A DNA stretch of 64,000 bases from Boesenbergia rotunda (Eukaryota; Streptophyta; Magnoliopsida; Zingiberales; Zingiberaceae): positions 271,323 to 335,322 of the forward strand of contig JAGFNQ010006422.1 of the NCBI GenBank assembly GCA_024364735.1, read 5' to 3'. Made by a program: the position numbers and the translations under genes. This document shows, piece by piece, positions 46,852 to 57,032 of this stretch. Every line of letters starts with the position of its first letter. Positions within the stretch are counted from its first letter, which is position 1. The notes under the pieces are model-generated. The model saw nothing but the letters and a program-made list of their open reading frames with translations, made no database searches and was not told where the DNA came from.

Positions 46852-49388
46852 TGATAAATACTATTTTGTTGATCATTTCAGATTCTAAAATCCATGTTTG
46901 ACTCATATTTTACTTACTTAATATTGAATTTATCCTAGGTTTTATGAATTTATTATATTTTGGGCTTTATTATAAATCTTGATACATTTGAAATATTTTG
47001 CCCTAAATTGTTAATCTACTTTTGTAGGCTTAGAAGGATCATGGACCTAGGTCATGCTGGGTCAAACTTGAGTCGGAAGTGAACCCGGATCGAGTGATCA
47101 AGAATCAGACTAATATGGGGCATCCGATTAAAAAACGGCTAGATCTGAGCCATCTGAGAACTTTTCATGCAATCCGAGCTAGGGTTAAGGCTAATCAAGC
47201 ACTCAGGTCAAGATATGAAGGTTTCATCCAAATCAGAGATCATCTAGCCGTTGGATCAAGTTCAGGAGGATCTAGACCATCCATTCAAATATAAGATAAA
47301 TCTGAGCCATCCGTTGTAAATCTAGAAGATCCGAGTTATTGAGAGGCAGATCCTGACCCTTGATTAAGATCTGAAAAGTTTGATTCAAATCTGAAGAGAT
47401 CCAGGCGTTGGATAGAGTTAAGTGAATCTCGACCGTTCATTTCCAAACTATATTAACTGCTTCATTTGCCCCCGATCAGATCGTCGCGTCTTCGTCACAG
47501 TCTTCATCTTCTTCGCGTTTCTTCGTTTCTTCTTCAAGTTTTCTTCATTTTGATCGCGCGACCGCTTCAATTCCACCTTGGATCGAGTTCTAGATCGTCG
47601 AGAAGATGTTTCCGCGAAGATTTCAGCTCCAATTTGCTACTGAACAGAGTTGATTGAGGGTTTCATCAGCTCTGCCATTCAATTGCTTGGATCTCGGTTG
47701 TGTGTCGTTTCATTCATCTGAGCAAATCGGAGGGTTCTCTGGGTTGCTCAGATCATCCCCAAGTTATCACCGCAATCCCACATAGCGAGATCGAGGAGAT
47801 CGGATGGAATTTTTCAGCCGGGAGCAGAGTCTGAGTTGAATCGATCACTGAGTCGGATTTTCCATGCGATCTATCAAGCTAGGGGGTTCTTGGCTTACTC
47901 TTGTGTGACGGCAAGAAGATCTTGAGCTAAGGAAGGGATCGAAGCTTAGTTTCTTAGTGAATTTTCATTTCCGAGATGTAGTTTCAATTTCTGCAATTCA
48001 TTTATAGTTTCTGAACTTTGAATCAGTTAAACTCAGTTTTATTGAATCGTTCCTGCATTCATTAGGTTTCAATTCTGCAAGTTAATTAGTTAGGTTGCTT
48101 GTTAGTGAACAATTGCACTTAGATCAGCTTGCTTCACATTTGGATAAGTTCTGAATTTGGTTTTCATTCTGCGTATCAGCCTTATTTTCCTGCGTATCAG
48201 TACTTTAGTTCCTGAATTTTGTATCAAGTGAGCTTTAGTTTTTATCATCTGAATTTACATTGCAGCTTGTTTCATTTACATAGCAATTGATATCAATTTC
48301 TGCATTTGGTTTCATTTGTTGCGTATCAGCTTTAGTTCCTGCGAATCAGTTTGCTTGTGTATCAGTTTCCTTTCGGCAATGTTTCAGTTTATCATTTCTG
48401 AATTTGTGTCAAGTAAACATAAGCTGTTTTGAATCTCTTCTGAAGTTATATTTGTGCACTCGATTTCAGTTGTTTGTTTGACTCTGCATTCAATTGGTTG
48501 CTGCACTTCTGCATACAAATTCTGCAATTCTGCATTCATCTTTTGCATTCGATTAGTTTCTGAATGTATCAGTTTCTCTGCTGCGTATTAATGTCATAGC
48601 TACTGAATTGTGTATCAAACGAAACCCCAACAAACTGATTGATACCAGCTTATGTTTCAGTCGGTTTGTTCTGAAATTCTACAGCATATCATTTCTGAAT
48701 TTTGTATCAATCTCCATCTCTGCATTTGAGTTTTCTCTGAATTTTTCAGCTTGCTTGCAATTCTGTTTGCCTTGAGTTTGAGTCCTGAAGTTAAACATAC
48801 CTTTTAGTGTGCTAATGTGCTTGAAATTAGTTTGTTTAATATCCAGTTAGTTTTTGAATTTCAGTCTCCATTTCTGCATATGAGTTTTTAGTTGCTTGCA
48901 TTTGGTATCAAGTGAAGTTTCAACACTGCCTTTGTAACAGTTGTTCATAGATTACTTAGCATTTGGTTTGTATTGAGTGTTGATTCCTGAAACAAATCTC
49001 TGCATTAGTATCAATCAAAATTAGGTTTGATTTGATATCAGTTTTGATTTCCAAATTTTGCTAATTTGCATTGGTTGATTAAGTCCCCATTGGTTGAGTT
49101 TATTAGTTGTCATTACCTTGTTTAGTTCACTAGGTTAAGTTTCCTTTTATTTTCGTTGTGCTTTTATTTCTAATTGAAACCAACCCCATTCTTACTTGAA
49201 ACTCAAAAATATTTGACGACACATAAACTCGAGCTTGAATCAAACATCCTTAACTAGCCCTAGGAAAAATACGACCTGTGGCCCCTTTACTACATTTTTT
49301 TATCCTTGTTAGCAAAAAGGGTTTTCAGCTTTACAAATATCTAAATTTGAGACCCACATTCGTGACACCTATCATCTGGGTTACATCA
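46852..49388 (+). repeat. 3' LTR of element C
   Basis: It starts TGATAAATAC and ends GGTTACATCA, followed by the TSD GGGAG. It aligns with 35770-38294 except around 47267-47305. Confidence 0.92.
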
Positions 49389-49393
49389 GGGAG

Positions 49394-49900
49394 CCAGGGA
49401 GCCAATGCTCGTCGCCAGCAACCCCTTAGGTTGGTGTCAGGGACCCCGAGCCCCTCGTGATGCAAGGTGTCTCCTAGGCCGCGATAACCTCGGGGGCCAT
49501 AGGTTCGACCTCGGGTGTAGGTCTTTCCAAGGCAACCCCGAAAGTTCGACTGCCTGGCCCGGAGCTATTCACCTATGGGACCCGTATTAGCTCCCCTCTC
49601 TGTGGAGTGTCTGGTGAGTCCGCGGAATTCGAACAGTCGTCTTCGGGCCCAAGGCAGTCCTTTGAAGTGATTCGTAAAGGTTCACAAATTTCGAGGCGCC
49701 ACAGGAACATACCAATCGACGACGACAAAAAGAGGTCACAACCTTCATTAAATGCACGAGGGCATTTAATACCCTCATTAAACACACCTTGAATTGATTA
49801 ATGCCTTCATTAAACACGTGAGGGCGACTATCACTATAAAGGTGGAAGGCTAAACCGCTCTTCCCCCTTCCATCTTTCCCTCCTCCTCTTGTTAGAATCC
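49394..49900. other. Non-coding segment of D with a promoter-like site
   Basis: It continues the flank cut at 35764. A word TGTCAGGGACCCC at about 49436 resembles the start of some Gypsy LTRs. TATAAAGG at 49835-49842 on the + strand lies 59 bases before an ATG. I cannot show a matching LTR copy, so it may instead be the promoter of the gene that follows. Confidence 0.35.
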
Positions 49901-50511
49901 ATGAGCAAGGAAAGAAAAAGAGGTCGCAGCCTGGAGGAGAAACCAGAGAGGGAAGGGGGTCGCCGCCAAGATGGGCGCGAAGCCACTCCTGCACAGGTTA
50001 AGCTAGGTGCTCTCAGAATCCCCTGTGAAGCGTACAACCTTCTAGTACGTCCTCCACCGTTCCCCCTCCTGACAGGGGTCGTCTCCATCACCGGAGAGCA
50101 TAGCAGAGATGATATCGCCTATTTCACCGGAGGGCACAACAAAGATCGAACCACATGTTTCACCAGAGAGTCCAGAAGAGACATCACATATTTTGTCGGG
50201 GAGCATAGCAGAGATAATGTCATCTCTTTCACCCGAGAGCATAGCAAACTCCCCCAAACTTTATATCAGAAATTGTCTCCTGTTTGTTCCTCTCCAGTCC
50301 ATTTCAAAAGCTCTCCACCTCCTGATCATCCAATCCCCCGAGTTTTGGGAATCTACCGGCCAGACCCGCTCCGCAAAGGTTGAAGCAAGATTTCACATCA
50401 GCATCTTCGCAGATTCGACGTGCGGGAGTGCTGGAGCCGGAAGTCCACCCTAGTTTCCCCGGCACCAGTCAGGCATGGGCTAGGTTGCCATCCAAGGGGA
50501 AGGAGTTGTAG
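49901..50511 (+). pseudogene. Decayed short gene related to the gypsy-type transposon protein C-terminus
   Basis: It starts MSKERKRGRSLEEKPERE at 49901 and ends ...QAWARLPSKGKEL at TAG 50509-50511, which resembles the ending VWKELPLEDKEL of the gene at 30914-35510. At least two frameshifts separate the parts. The middle frame (about 50074-50450) is rich in SPE repeats such as SPESIAEMISPISPEG. The shared ending suggests a second, diverged or truncated copy of the same antisense gene class. The product is unknown. Confidence 0.35.
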
Positions 50512-51139
50512 TTGTCGCCTTTCCCTTTCTTCCTTAGTATTTTACTTTTCGTCTTTGGTTTCAAATGTAAGTTGAATGTAAGGCGTACTCAGGACCTTTG
50601 AATGGAACTTGTTCGTCCCTTTACCTTATACATCCAGAATGTTTCCTTTTTGTCTATGAATTGTCATGGGGACGATTTCAGCCTAAAACAATGTCCTTTG
50701 CATTTCGGGTTTTACCCTTGGCAGAGGACCAAGGGGTCCCTTTCACGACTGACGATTAGAGGTTGCTACCGCAACGAAGATGGTTCTCAGCTCACCCGTC
50801 CCACGGAGACGACTCCAAGATCAGTGACCAAACGACGAAGATGAGGTAATAGAGGGGAGCAAGGACAAAGGAATGGTCTTCTTCACCGAGTCCACTGATT
50901 ACATCCACTCTGTACGCCTATCTCTTGTACCACATGAAGATGTCTTTGTCGAGGTGTTCCCCTAAGAAATAAAGGGAGACTCATTACCTCTGATATGTAA
51001 ATGCCTCCAGTAATGATTAGATATCACGTTTGTCCTCCATGTCTGGTGACGTTATTCCATATCTGGTCGGCTATAGGCTCGCCTTCTTCCACTACCTTTC
51101 CCTAAGTCTCTATCGGTTCACGATTAGAGGTTGTAGGGC
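50512..51139. other. Non-coding stretch of element D
   Basis: I see no gene, repeat or signal here apart from T-rich sequence after the stop at 50511 that could be its 3' untranslated part. The frame at 50602-50844 has no recognisable features. Confidence 0.4.
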
Positions 51140-51828
51140 TTCACGGCTCTTGGTCAGACACTTGGAGTACCCAGACCAAGCCTACTCACCGCAGAGGTAG
51201 TAGGGTTTTGTTCCATGGTTGGGCATTCGTAGCACCCAGACCAAGCCTACTCGCCTCGGACATCGGCAACACCGCAAGATGATAGGGTTTTATTTCTTGG
51301 TTGGGTGTCCGTAGCACCCAGACCAAGCCTATTCACCTCGGGCATCCGCAACACCGTAAGGTGATAGGGTTTTGTTTCTTGGTTGGGCGTCCGTAGCACC
51401 CAGACCAAGCCTATTCACTTCGGGCATCCGCAGCACCACAAGGTGATGGGGTTTTGATTCTTGGTTGGGTGTCTGTAGCACCCAGACCAAGCCTATTCAC
51501 CTCGGGCATCCGCAGCACTGCGAGGTGATAGGGTTTTGTTTCTTGGTTGGGTGTCCGTAGCACCCAGACCAAACATATTCACCTCGGGCATCCGCAGCAC
51601 CATGAGGTGATAGAGTTTTGTTTCTTGGTTGGGCATCCGTAGCAACCAAACCAAGCCTATTCACCTCAGGTATCCGCAGCACTGCGAGGTGATAGGGTTT
51701 TGTTTCTTGGTTGGGCGTCGGTAGCACCCAGACCAAGCCTATTCACCTCAGGCATCCACAGTACTGCGAGGTGATAGGGTTTTATTTCTTGGTTGGGCAT
51801 CCGTAGCACCCAGACCAAACCTATTCAC
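51140..51828. repeat. 82-bp tandem repeat array, left part
   Basis: About eight units. The word AGCACCCAGACCAAGCC or a variant starts at 51231, 51313, 51395, 51477, 51559, 51641, 51723 and 51805, exactly 82 bp apart; a partial, shorter-spaced unit begins near 51166. Each unit also contains TTCACCTCGGGCATCCGCAG and GAGGTGATAGGGTTTTG. Because 82 is not a multiple of three, the frames seen across it are not coding. The array is interrupted at 51828 by solo LTR H. Confidence 0.93.
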
Positions 51829-52814
51829 TGTTGGTGCAATCGACTCAAGTGTGATCGGGTAAGATCATGGGTTTTGATGTATGTGTCAATATGATTAAAT
51901 TAGAGTTTCATGTTGATCTAATATGTGTATTTGAGTGTGAAGGTTTGCAGGATATACATAGACTTAGTTGGATGTCTTCGGGTCCGGTGAAGGATGGCAT
52001 GGAGAGACGAGTTGTGGGCTTGCGTGCATTCGAGAGACCGTGGATAAAGCAGGAATGATGAGCCGAGGGAAGCGCACTTTGAGGCATACGCGAAGGATGG
52101 CATGGGGAGACGAGCTGTGGGCTTGCATGCATCCGAGGGACGAGAGCCAAAGTTAAAGAAGGCTTGAAGGCAACAGTTCGAGGCTGCTGGATGAAGAGTC
52201 AGCTAAGTCATGAGGGTTCAAGTGCTGAGAGAATTGTACTCGGGAAGAGAAACCCTAAGTTTAGAAAGTTGGCAGTCGACTGATGCTTGGATCAGTCGAC
52301 TGATGTAGAGCACAGAAAGATCAGTCGACTAATCCTATGGGCAGTCAACTGGTGTCAATTAGAATTCGAAATGTCAGGCTGTGACATTCGAATTCACGAG
52401 GATCAGTCGACTGGTGTTAGCACCAGTCGACTGGTAACAGTCAGAACAATATCAAGCACTATTTAAGAGGGCTCATTTTTGGCTGAGTTTCTTTGGCGAA
52501 ACAAGCTTGGGTAAAACCTGTTAGTAGCCTACAAGTGCTCAGAAGTTGTCAAGAGATTGTGGCGAGGTTTCTCCACCCACAAGGACAAGAGCTAGCCGGA
52601 GGTCTTCCAGGGAGTCATCCACTAACGGATCAGGATCGTCCACCTTACGGACAGCTGTGGAGTAGGAGTATCATCTCCGAACCACGTAAGGGTTTGGTGT
52701 TAGCATTGTTTTAGTTTATTGTTTTAGTTTTCTGCTTGCGTTTGCTAACACGTGTAGGAAGAAAATCGAAAAATAGCTATTCACCCCCTCTAGCTAAACG
52801 CCAAGGTCTCAACA
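51829..52814 (+). mobile_element. Solo LTR H, Sirevirus-like
   Basis: 986 bp, TGTTGGTGC...GTCTCAACA, with TSD TTCAC at 51824-51828 and 52815-52819, inserted within the 82-bp array. The 3' end has TATTCACCCCCTCTAGC, typical of Sirevirus LTR ends. TATTTAAG at 52460-52467 is the TATA candidate. Upstream are three pairs of CAGTCGACTG-type palindromes (52273/52293, 52322/52342 with one-base variants, 52404/52424), each 20 bp apart. There is no internal region. Confidence 0.88.
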
Positions 52815-53022
52815 TTCACCTCGGGCATCCGCAGCACCGCATGGTGATAGGGTTTTGTTTCTTGATCGGGCGTCCATAGCACCCAGACCAAGCCTATTCA
52901 CCTCGGGCATCCACAACACCGCGAGGTGATAGGGTTTTGTTTCTTGGTTGGGCGTCCATAGCACCCAGACCAAGCCTATTCACCTCGGGCATCCGTAGCA
53001 CCGCGAGGTGATAGGGTTTTAG
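52815..53022. repeat. 82-bp tandem repeat array, right part
   Basis: The array resumes after H, with the anchor word at 52878 and 52960 (82 bp apart), and ends about 53022 with GAGGTGATAGGGTTTT. With the left part it totals roughly eleven units. Confidence 0.9.
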
Positions 53023-53129
53023 ATAGATGTGTTGGCACTTGTACGATGAGACGTCTCTTTTTATTTCCTGATAATCACTGCAAGGCAGCACGAATACATA
53101 AACTAGTACATAGTATGCATTTGCAAATT

Positions 53130-53348
53130 CTACCGGGCGTGACAGGGTCGGAGATAGTTGACACACTATGGCCTCTTTGGCTTTCTGCCCCTATCCTCCT
53201 GGGGATAGTAGCCACCTCCAGCTAGCTTTCTGATGACGGGGTGAGGCCCGCTCCACTGTGGCTTCCCTGGATCGGCGAGGTCGATTTGCAGGACTTCGTG
53301 CAGGTTTGGGTTTTTGCGAGATTCTGACCGAACTTCCCTGCTGTAACA
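53130..53348 (-). pseudogene. Integrase C-terminal tail of element D
   Basis: Reading NPNLHEVLQIDLADPGKPQ then WSGPHPVIRKLAGGGYYPQ and KRP-stop-CVNYLRPCHAR, stop at 53130-53132. This corresponds to the end of Tat-type integrases (a GKLxPxWxGPxxV...GxYxL...KRPWxxxxLR pattern); the stop within KRP-stop-C is a Trp codon changed to TAG. It follows the protease end directly, with CY as the last protease-side residues, so the junction marks the loss of RT, RNase H and integrase core. Confidence 0.6.
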
Positions 53349-53820
53349 TTACCGAGACACCAACTGGTCTCCATTAACATCAGTCACTTGGTCTCCTACC
53401 GAAAATTTGATCTTCTGGTGGTACACTGAGACCACTGCCTGGAAGATAGTGAGCATCGAGCATCCCAAAATGGCATTGTAGGATGAGGGAGCATCTATGA
53501 CCAGGAAGGGAGTTCTCCTAGTCCTCTCCAGAGTGTCACTGTCCAACGACAGCGATAGGGTAATTTGCCCTATCGGCTGTACCCGGTATCCGGTGAAGCC
53601 GAAGAGCGAAGTCGAAACTAGATGCAGTTCATCCTCGTCAATCTGCATCTGGTCTAGGGCGACCTTGTAGAGGATGTTAACAGAGCTACTTGTATCCACG
53701 AAGATACGCTTAATCTCATAATTTGCAATACGTGCAAGAATTACCAGGGCGTCTTCATGGGGAGCTTCTACGTCTTTCAAGTCCTCTGGGCTGAAGGAGA
53801 TTACGGACCGCGAATTTGAC
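53349..53820 (-). pseudogene. Aspartic protease of element D
   Basis: Protease of the Gypsy polyprotein. The entry segment is SPEDLKDVEAPHEDALVILA, followed by the catalytic motif VDTSSSVNILY (DTSS where DTGS is usual, a Gly-to-Ser change at an active-site position). FLVIDAPSSYNAILGCSML, typical of the protease C-terminal half, comes next. The frame is open from 53780 to a TAA at 53349-53351, which replaces the Glu codon of the common ARECY motif. A frameshift separates it from the upstream gag remnants (53801-54007). Confidence 0.75.
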
Positions 53821-54315
53821 TATTACTCATCCCGATGGAGTAGTTTTCCAATCGCTGAGTATGAGTCTTTCTTGTACGGTTGGAGTCCTCTCCGGTAGGG
53901 CCTCTAGAGATCACTCCCACGTGTCCCGCAGGAGGTCCCCATGCAGGAGCCTTGCCCTTTTGGGGGTCTCTTTCCAATGAGGGAGACCTACAGGGTGCGG
54001 CCCTCAACTCCTCCCTCTCGAACGTGACCTAGACCGATGCCGAGTCTCGTTCTCTACCGTATGTCGTGGTTGAGGAGACAAGCTTCACCGAGGGAACCTC
54101 CGCTGGTACCCTGTCTTCTTCCACTTCCTCCGAGGTTTAAGGTCTGCATCCTTATTCACTTTTTTCTTCAGGGCATGACACTCTTCGGTGGAGTGCATCG
54201 TACTGCCATGGAATTAGCAGTACTTCATCAGCGGCTCCGGTTACTGGGTATCAACCGTCTCTACCAGCTTCCGCCTACTAGCCCACTGGTCTTTCCCCAA
54301 GCGGAGATCTTTTCC

Positions 54316-55271
54316 TCATGCCAGTGTCGGGGGTTCCCTCCTTTCTGACAGTGCAGCGGCTTGAGGAGGGACCTCGGCTGGGTCCTTGCGGCGGATGTGC
54401 GACACTTCCTCCACGTTGACATACTTGACAGAACACCCTAGCAAATCATCGAAGCTGGTGGGTGGTTTCTTCACCAACGATTGAAAGAAGTCCCCTTCCG
54501 AGAGCCCCTGAGTGCATGCACTGACGAGGATCTCCGATGTCGTAGTTGGCATATCCTGTGCCACTCGGTTGAACCACTAGATGTAGTCCATGAGCGGTTC
54601 CTTTGGCATTTTCTTCAGCGCAAATAAATTGACCGTTGTCTTCTTAAAGCGACGGCTGCTGGCGAAATGATGAAGGAAGGCGGTTCTAAACTCCATGAAG
54701 GAGTTAATAAAACCCTGGGGAAGCCGCTAGACCCATCGCTGGGCTGCTCTTGATAGGGTGTTCAAGAACACTTGACACTTTACACCATCGATGTACTGGT
54801 GTAGGAGTGTCGCGTTCTCGAACATGCAGACATGATCTTCAAGATCGGCCTTCCCATCGTAGTCGACGATCCCAGGCCCACGGAACTGTTTCGGCATGAG
54901 ATCTTCCACGATCTCCAACGAGAAAGGGGTAGAGGGCGCCTTTGGGAGGCTTTAGGTTCTTCCCTCCTCCCTGGTTCGTCCTCCTATCTCAGCGCACTGG
55001 AGGATACTGAGTTGGCTTTCTCCTTATCTCCCAGAGAATCCCGCCGGTGGACTCAGACTGCTTCGGGGTGTCTCACCGGCGGTGAGATGGATCTTCGTTG
55101 TTGGGGGTGCGCGGTGGAGACCCTGGGGATCTCCTCCTGCACAGAAGCAACTCGCTGTGAGGTGACCTGCTAGTTTTAGTGCTGTTCGAGCACCCCTTTG
55201 ATATCGTTGGCCACCAAGCAATCTAATTCCTCTTTTGTCAGGACGATAGATTGTCCCGCCAGCTTTGCCAT
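54316..55271 (-). pseudogene. Gag of element D
   Basis: The start is probably ATG at 55271 (MAKLAGQSIVLTKEELDCLV), 28 bases after the PBS. A stop follows after VLEQH and the gag body resumes as LMPKQFRGPGIVDYDGKADL (about 54890). The retrotransposon gag domain is recognisable: FLNTLSRAAQRWV-stop-RLPQGFINSFMEFRTAF, then LFALKKMPKEPLMDYI. The last open frame (54564-54316) includes TTTSEILVSACTQGLSEGDF. No zinc knuckle was found, although 53801-54315 is too degraded to be sure. Stops at the W-RLP and YI-WF positions and several frameshifts make it non-functional. Confidence 0.75.
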
Positions 55272-55298
55272 CGGTGCTCCTTCTTGTACTTTACTGGT

Positions 55299-55316
55299 TT
55301 CCCACAGACGGCGCCA
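55299..55316 (-). other. Primer-binding site of element D
   Basis: On the minus strand it reads TGGCGCCGTCTGTGGGAA, four bases inside the LTR end CCGGAACA. This PBS form is frequent in Tat-like Gypsy elements. Confidence 0.75.
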
Positions 55317-55320
55317 AATT

Positions 55321-55664
55321 TGTTCCGGAAGGAATCGACGTCGACGGCCAGCCACCCACCAGGGTCTAGCCCATGAGGATGCTGACGAGAGAGGGAAAGC
55401 TTCCACCCTGCAAGATTAACATGAGCGTTAGGGGAACACGCCGAAGGTTGTCTGGCGGAGCCCACTCCGACGCTCAAGTCAGTGCCTGAATCTCTTAGAT
55501 GAGAGAAAGTAAGGACAAAAGGAACGAGTTGGAATGTGCGTAACCCCTTTACCTGAGGGGTTGGAGTACCTTTTATACCTGAGGTGGTAGTCATACGAGT
55601 CCCACGTTCTTCTCCATGCCCCCTTGATTGTTGGTTATTGGATAATCTTTGTAATGGTCGTCGC
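55321..55664 (-). repeat. 3' part of the 5' LTR of element D
   Basis: The LTR end CCGGAACA lies at 55321 (minus strand). A TATA box TATAAAAG lies at 55570-55577 on the minus strand. The remaining U3 is separated by insertion E and lies beyond the window. GTCGC at 55660-55664 is the expected left TSD of E. Confidence 0.65.
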
Positions 55665-57032
55665 TGTAGGATCGATGCACGTGAGAGGGGGGGTGAATCA
55701 CGTGACTTTTAAAAATAAATCAGAGTGCTTTAAAAAGCGTGCACAGCGGAAATGAAAGAGACGAAAAACAAACACACAAACACGAACGATTTTTTACTTC
55801 GTTCGGAGCCTTCGGCGACTCCTACTCGAAGGCCCAGGTCCCTCGGACCTTTCCGTTGGGCAATCTACTAAAACTCTCTATCGGTCAACCCCGATAGAGT
55901 AGGCGAGTACAAATGAATTGAAAGTGTGACAACCCCACACTTTCAAGTATTTAAATGCAACAATATATATATTAAAAAATTAACTTTTTACCGACGTCCG
56001 AAGTAGGTCGACTCTTTCGGGGCAGCAGGACGTCGTCGGCTCGAAGTGTAGCGTTTCCGGAGCAAGGCGCGAGCGTAGAAGAACTTGAAAGCTTTTGAAG
56101 AAGTGTTGTTCTTTGAAGAGGGTCGAGGCCCTCTTTATATAGGGCAGGGGGCGCCCGACATGCTCGGGGCGCCCCCCACGTGGCTCTTGATCCGGCGAGC
56201 CCTCTGGTCAAGGCTGATCTCTTCATCTTCGGGATCAGCTTTGACTGGGGCGCCCGACGCGCGCGGGGCGCCCAGCTTGACCAGTCAAGGCTTCATCTCC
56301 TTGGCTTCGCGAGGGCGAGCTTCGGCAGCTGGCAGTGAGGTGGCACAAGGGGCGCCCGATTCAAGCGGGGCGCCCTGAATAGCGCTGCTGTCGGGGCGTT
56401 TACCTCTCCGCTGACTTTGGTTGACTCTGGGGGGGCGCCCGACACATCCGGGGCGCCCTGCTCAGCTACGGCCTCACTCTTTTGAGGCTCTCTGAGCTGC
56501 AGAAACATAGTCCTTCGTTCCTGCATCCAGGGTTAGTCCAAAACAAAGCTAGCACAATTTTATATGGACTAAAATAAGATATAATTCTAAGTTAATTAGA
56601 TCCTGTCTCCCAGACCAGGATCTAACCAGGACTCAACTTAGATCACCTAAATGGGTCTAAGTTGGACCGCGCCTAAGGTCCAAGATTGGACTCGTCCTCA
56701 CTGGGTCGCTCCTCCAGTGACTTACCTTACTTACCCATTGTGCAGCTCTACTTGACTTCTTGACCCTACCAGGACTTCCTGCCAAGGCTCAACCACCTTG
56801 GTCTTCCTGCCAAGTCTCAACCAACTTGGTCTTCAGCCAGTTGTCAGGTCCCGCGGACCCAACTGGACTTCCCGCCAGGACTCAACCATCCTGGACTTCA
56901 GCCTGGTGTCTGGTCCTAAGTCTTTCAACCCTGCACACTTGGTAAAGAGGTTAAACACACACAACCCTAACTTTAACCACTTTGTCATACATCAAAACCC
57001 GAGTTTGACCGTTAGTGCAAACTGCACCAACA
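55665..57032 (-). repeat. 3' LTR of element E
   Basis: In element orientation it starts TGTTGGTGCAGTTTGC at 57032 and ends CGATCCTACA at 55665. GAGAGGGGGGGTGAATCACG near the end is the Sirevirus-type LTR end on the opposite strand. TATA box CTATATAAAG lies on the minus strand at 56133-56142. Confidence 0.85.
56147..56458. repeat. Four paired GC-rich palindromes in the U3 of element E
   Basis: Four pairs GGGGCGCCCGA - 6 to 7 bases - CGGGGCGCCC, starts 56147/56165, 56247/56264, 56349/56366 and 56432/56449. Each half contains the palindrome GGGCGCCC. All lie just upstream of the TATA box in element orientation. Confidence 0.9.

Larger units (their letters stand above)
35770..49388 (+). mobile_element. 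Complete Athila-like element C
   Basis: 13619 bp, flanked by the perfect TSD GGGAG (35765-35769 and 49389-49393). It has two LTRs (35770-38294 and 46852-49388), a PBS, decayed gag-pro-pol in the usual order, a 2.3-kb non-coding 3' region and a PPT. It is related to A and B but forms a separate subfamily, clearly diverged in LTR and gag tail. In a hand-compared stretch of about 230 bp the two LTRs differ at about five positions, all transitions. This points to a moderately old insertion. Confidence 0.93.
49394..55664 (-). mobile_element. Tat-like Ty3/Gypsy element D, pol-deleted
   Basis: Minus-strand order: LTR end, PBS, gag, protease, integrase C-terminal tail, 82-bp repeats. RT, RNase H and the integrase core are absent. 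The protease context (SFSPEDLKDVEAPHEDALVI, IANYEIKRIFVDTSSS) and the integrase tail (QWSGPHPVIRKLAGGGYY) are of Tat type. It probably extends left through the antisense gene at 30914-35510, which Tat-like elements often carry before the 3' LTR, but the 3' LTR is not in view. Insertions E, H and C lie in it. It may be non-autonomous by descent or a simple deletion derivative. Confidence 0.65.

Noticed and set aside
49436..49880. Possible LTR beginning TGTCAGGGACCCC
   Set aside because: No second copy, matching terminus, PBS or PPT is visible. It shows no clear similarity to the LTR end of D at 55321-55664.
51497..51736. Minus-strand frame across the 82-bp repeats
   Set aside because: The period is not a multiple of three, so successive units are read in different frames. 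It is not a plausible protein.
54037..54348. + strand frames over the gag of D
   Set aside because: The minus strand shows the retrotransposon gag domain. The + strand frames have no recognisable features.
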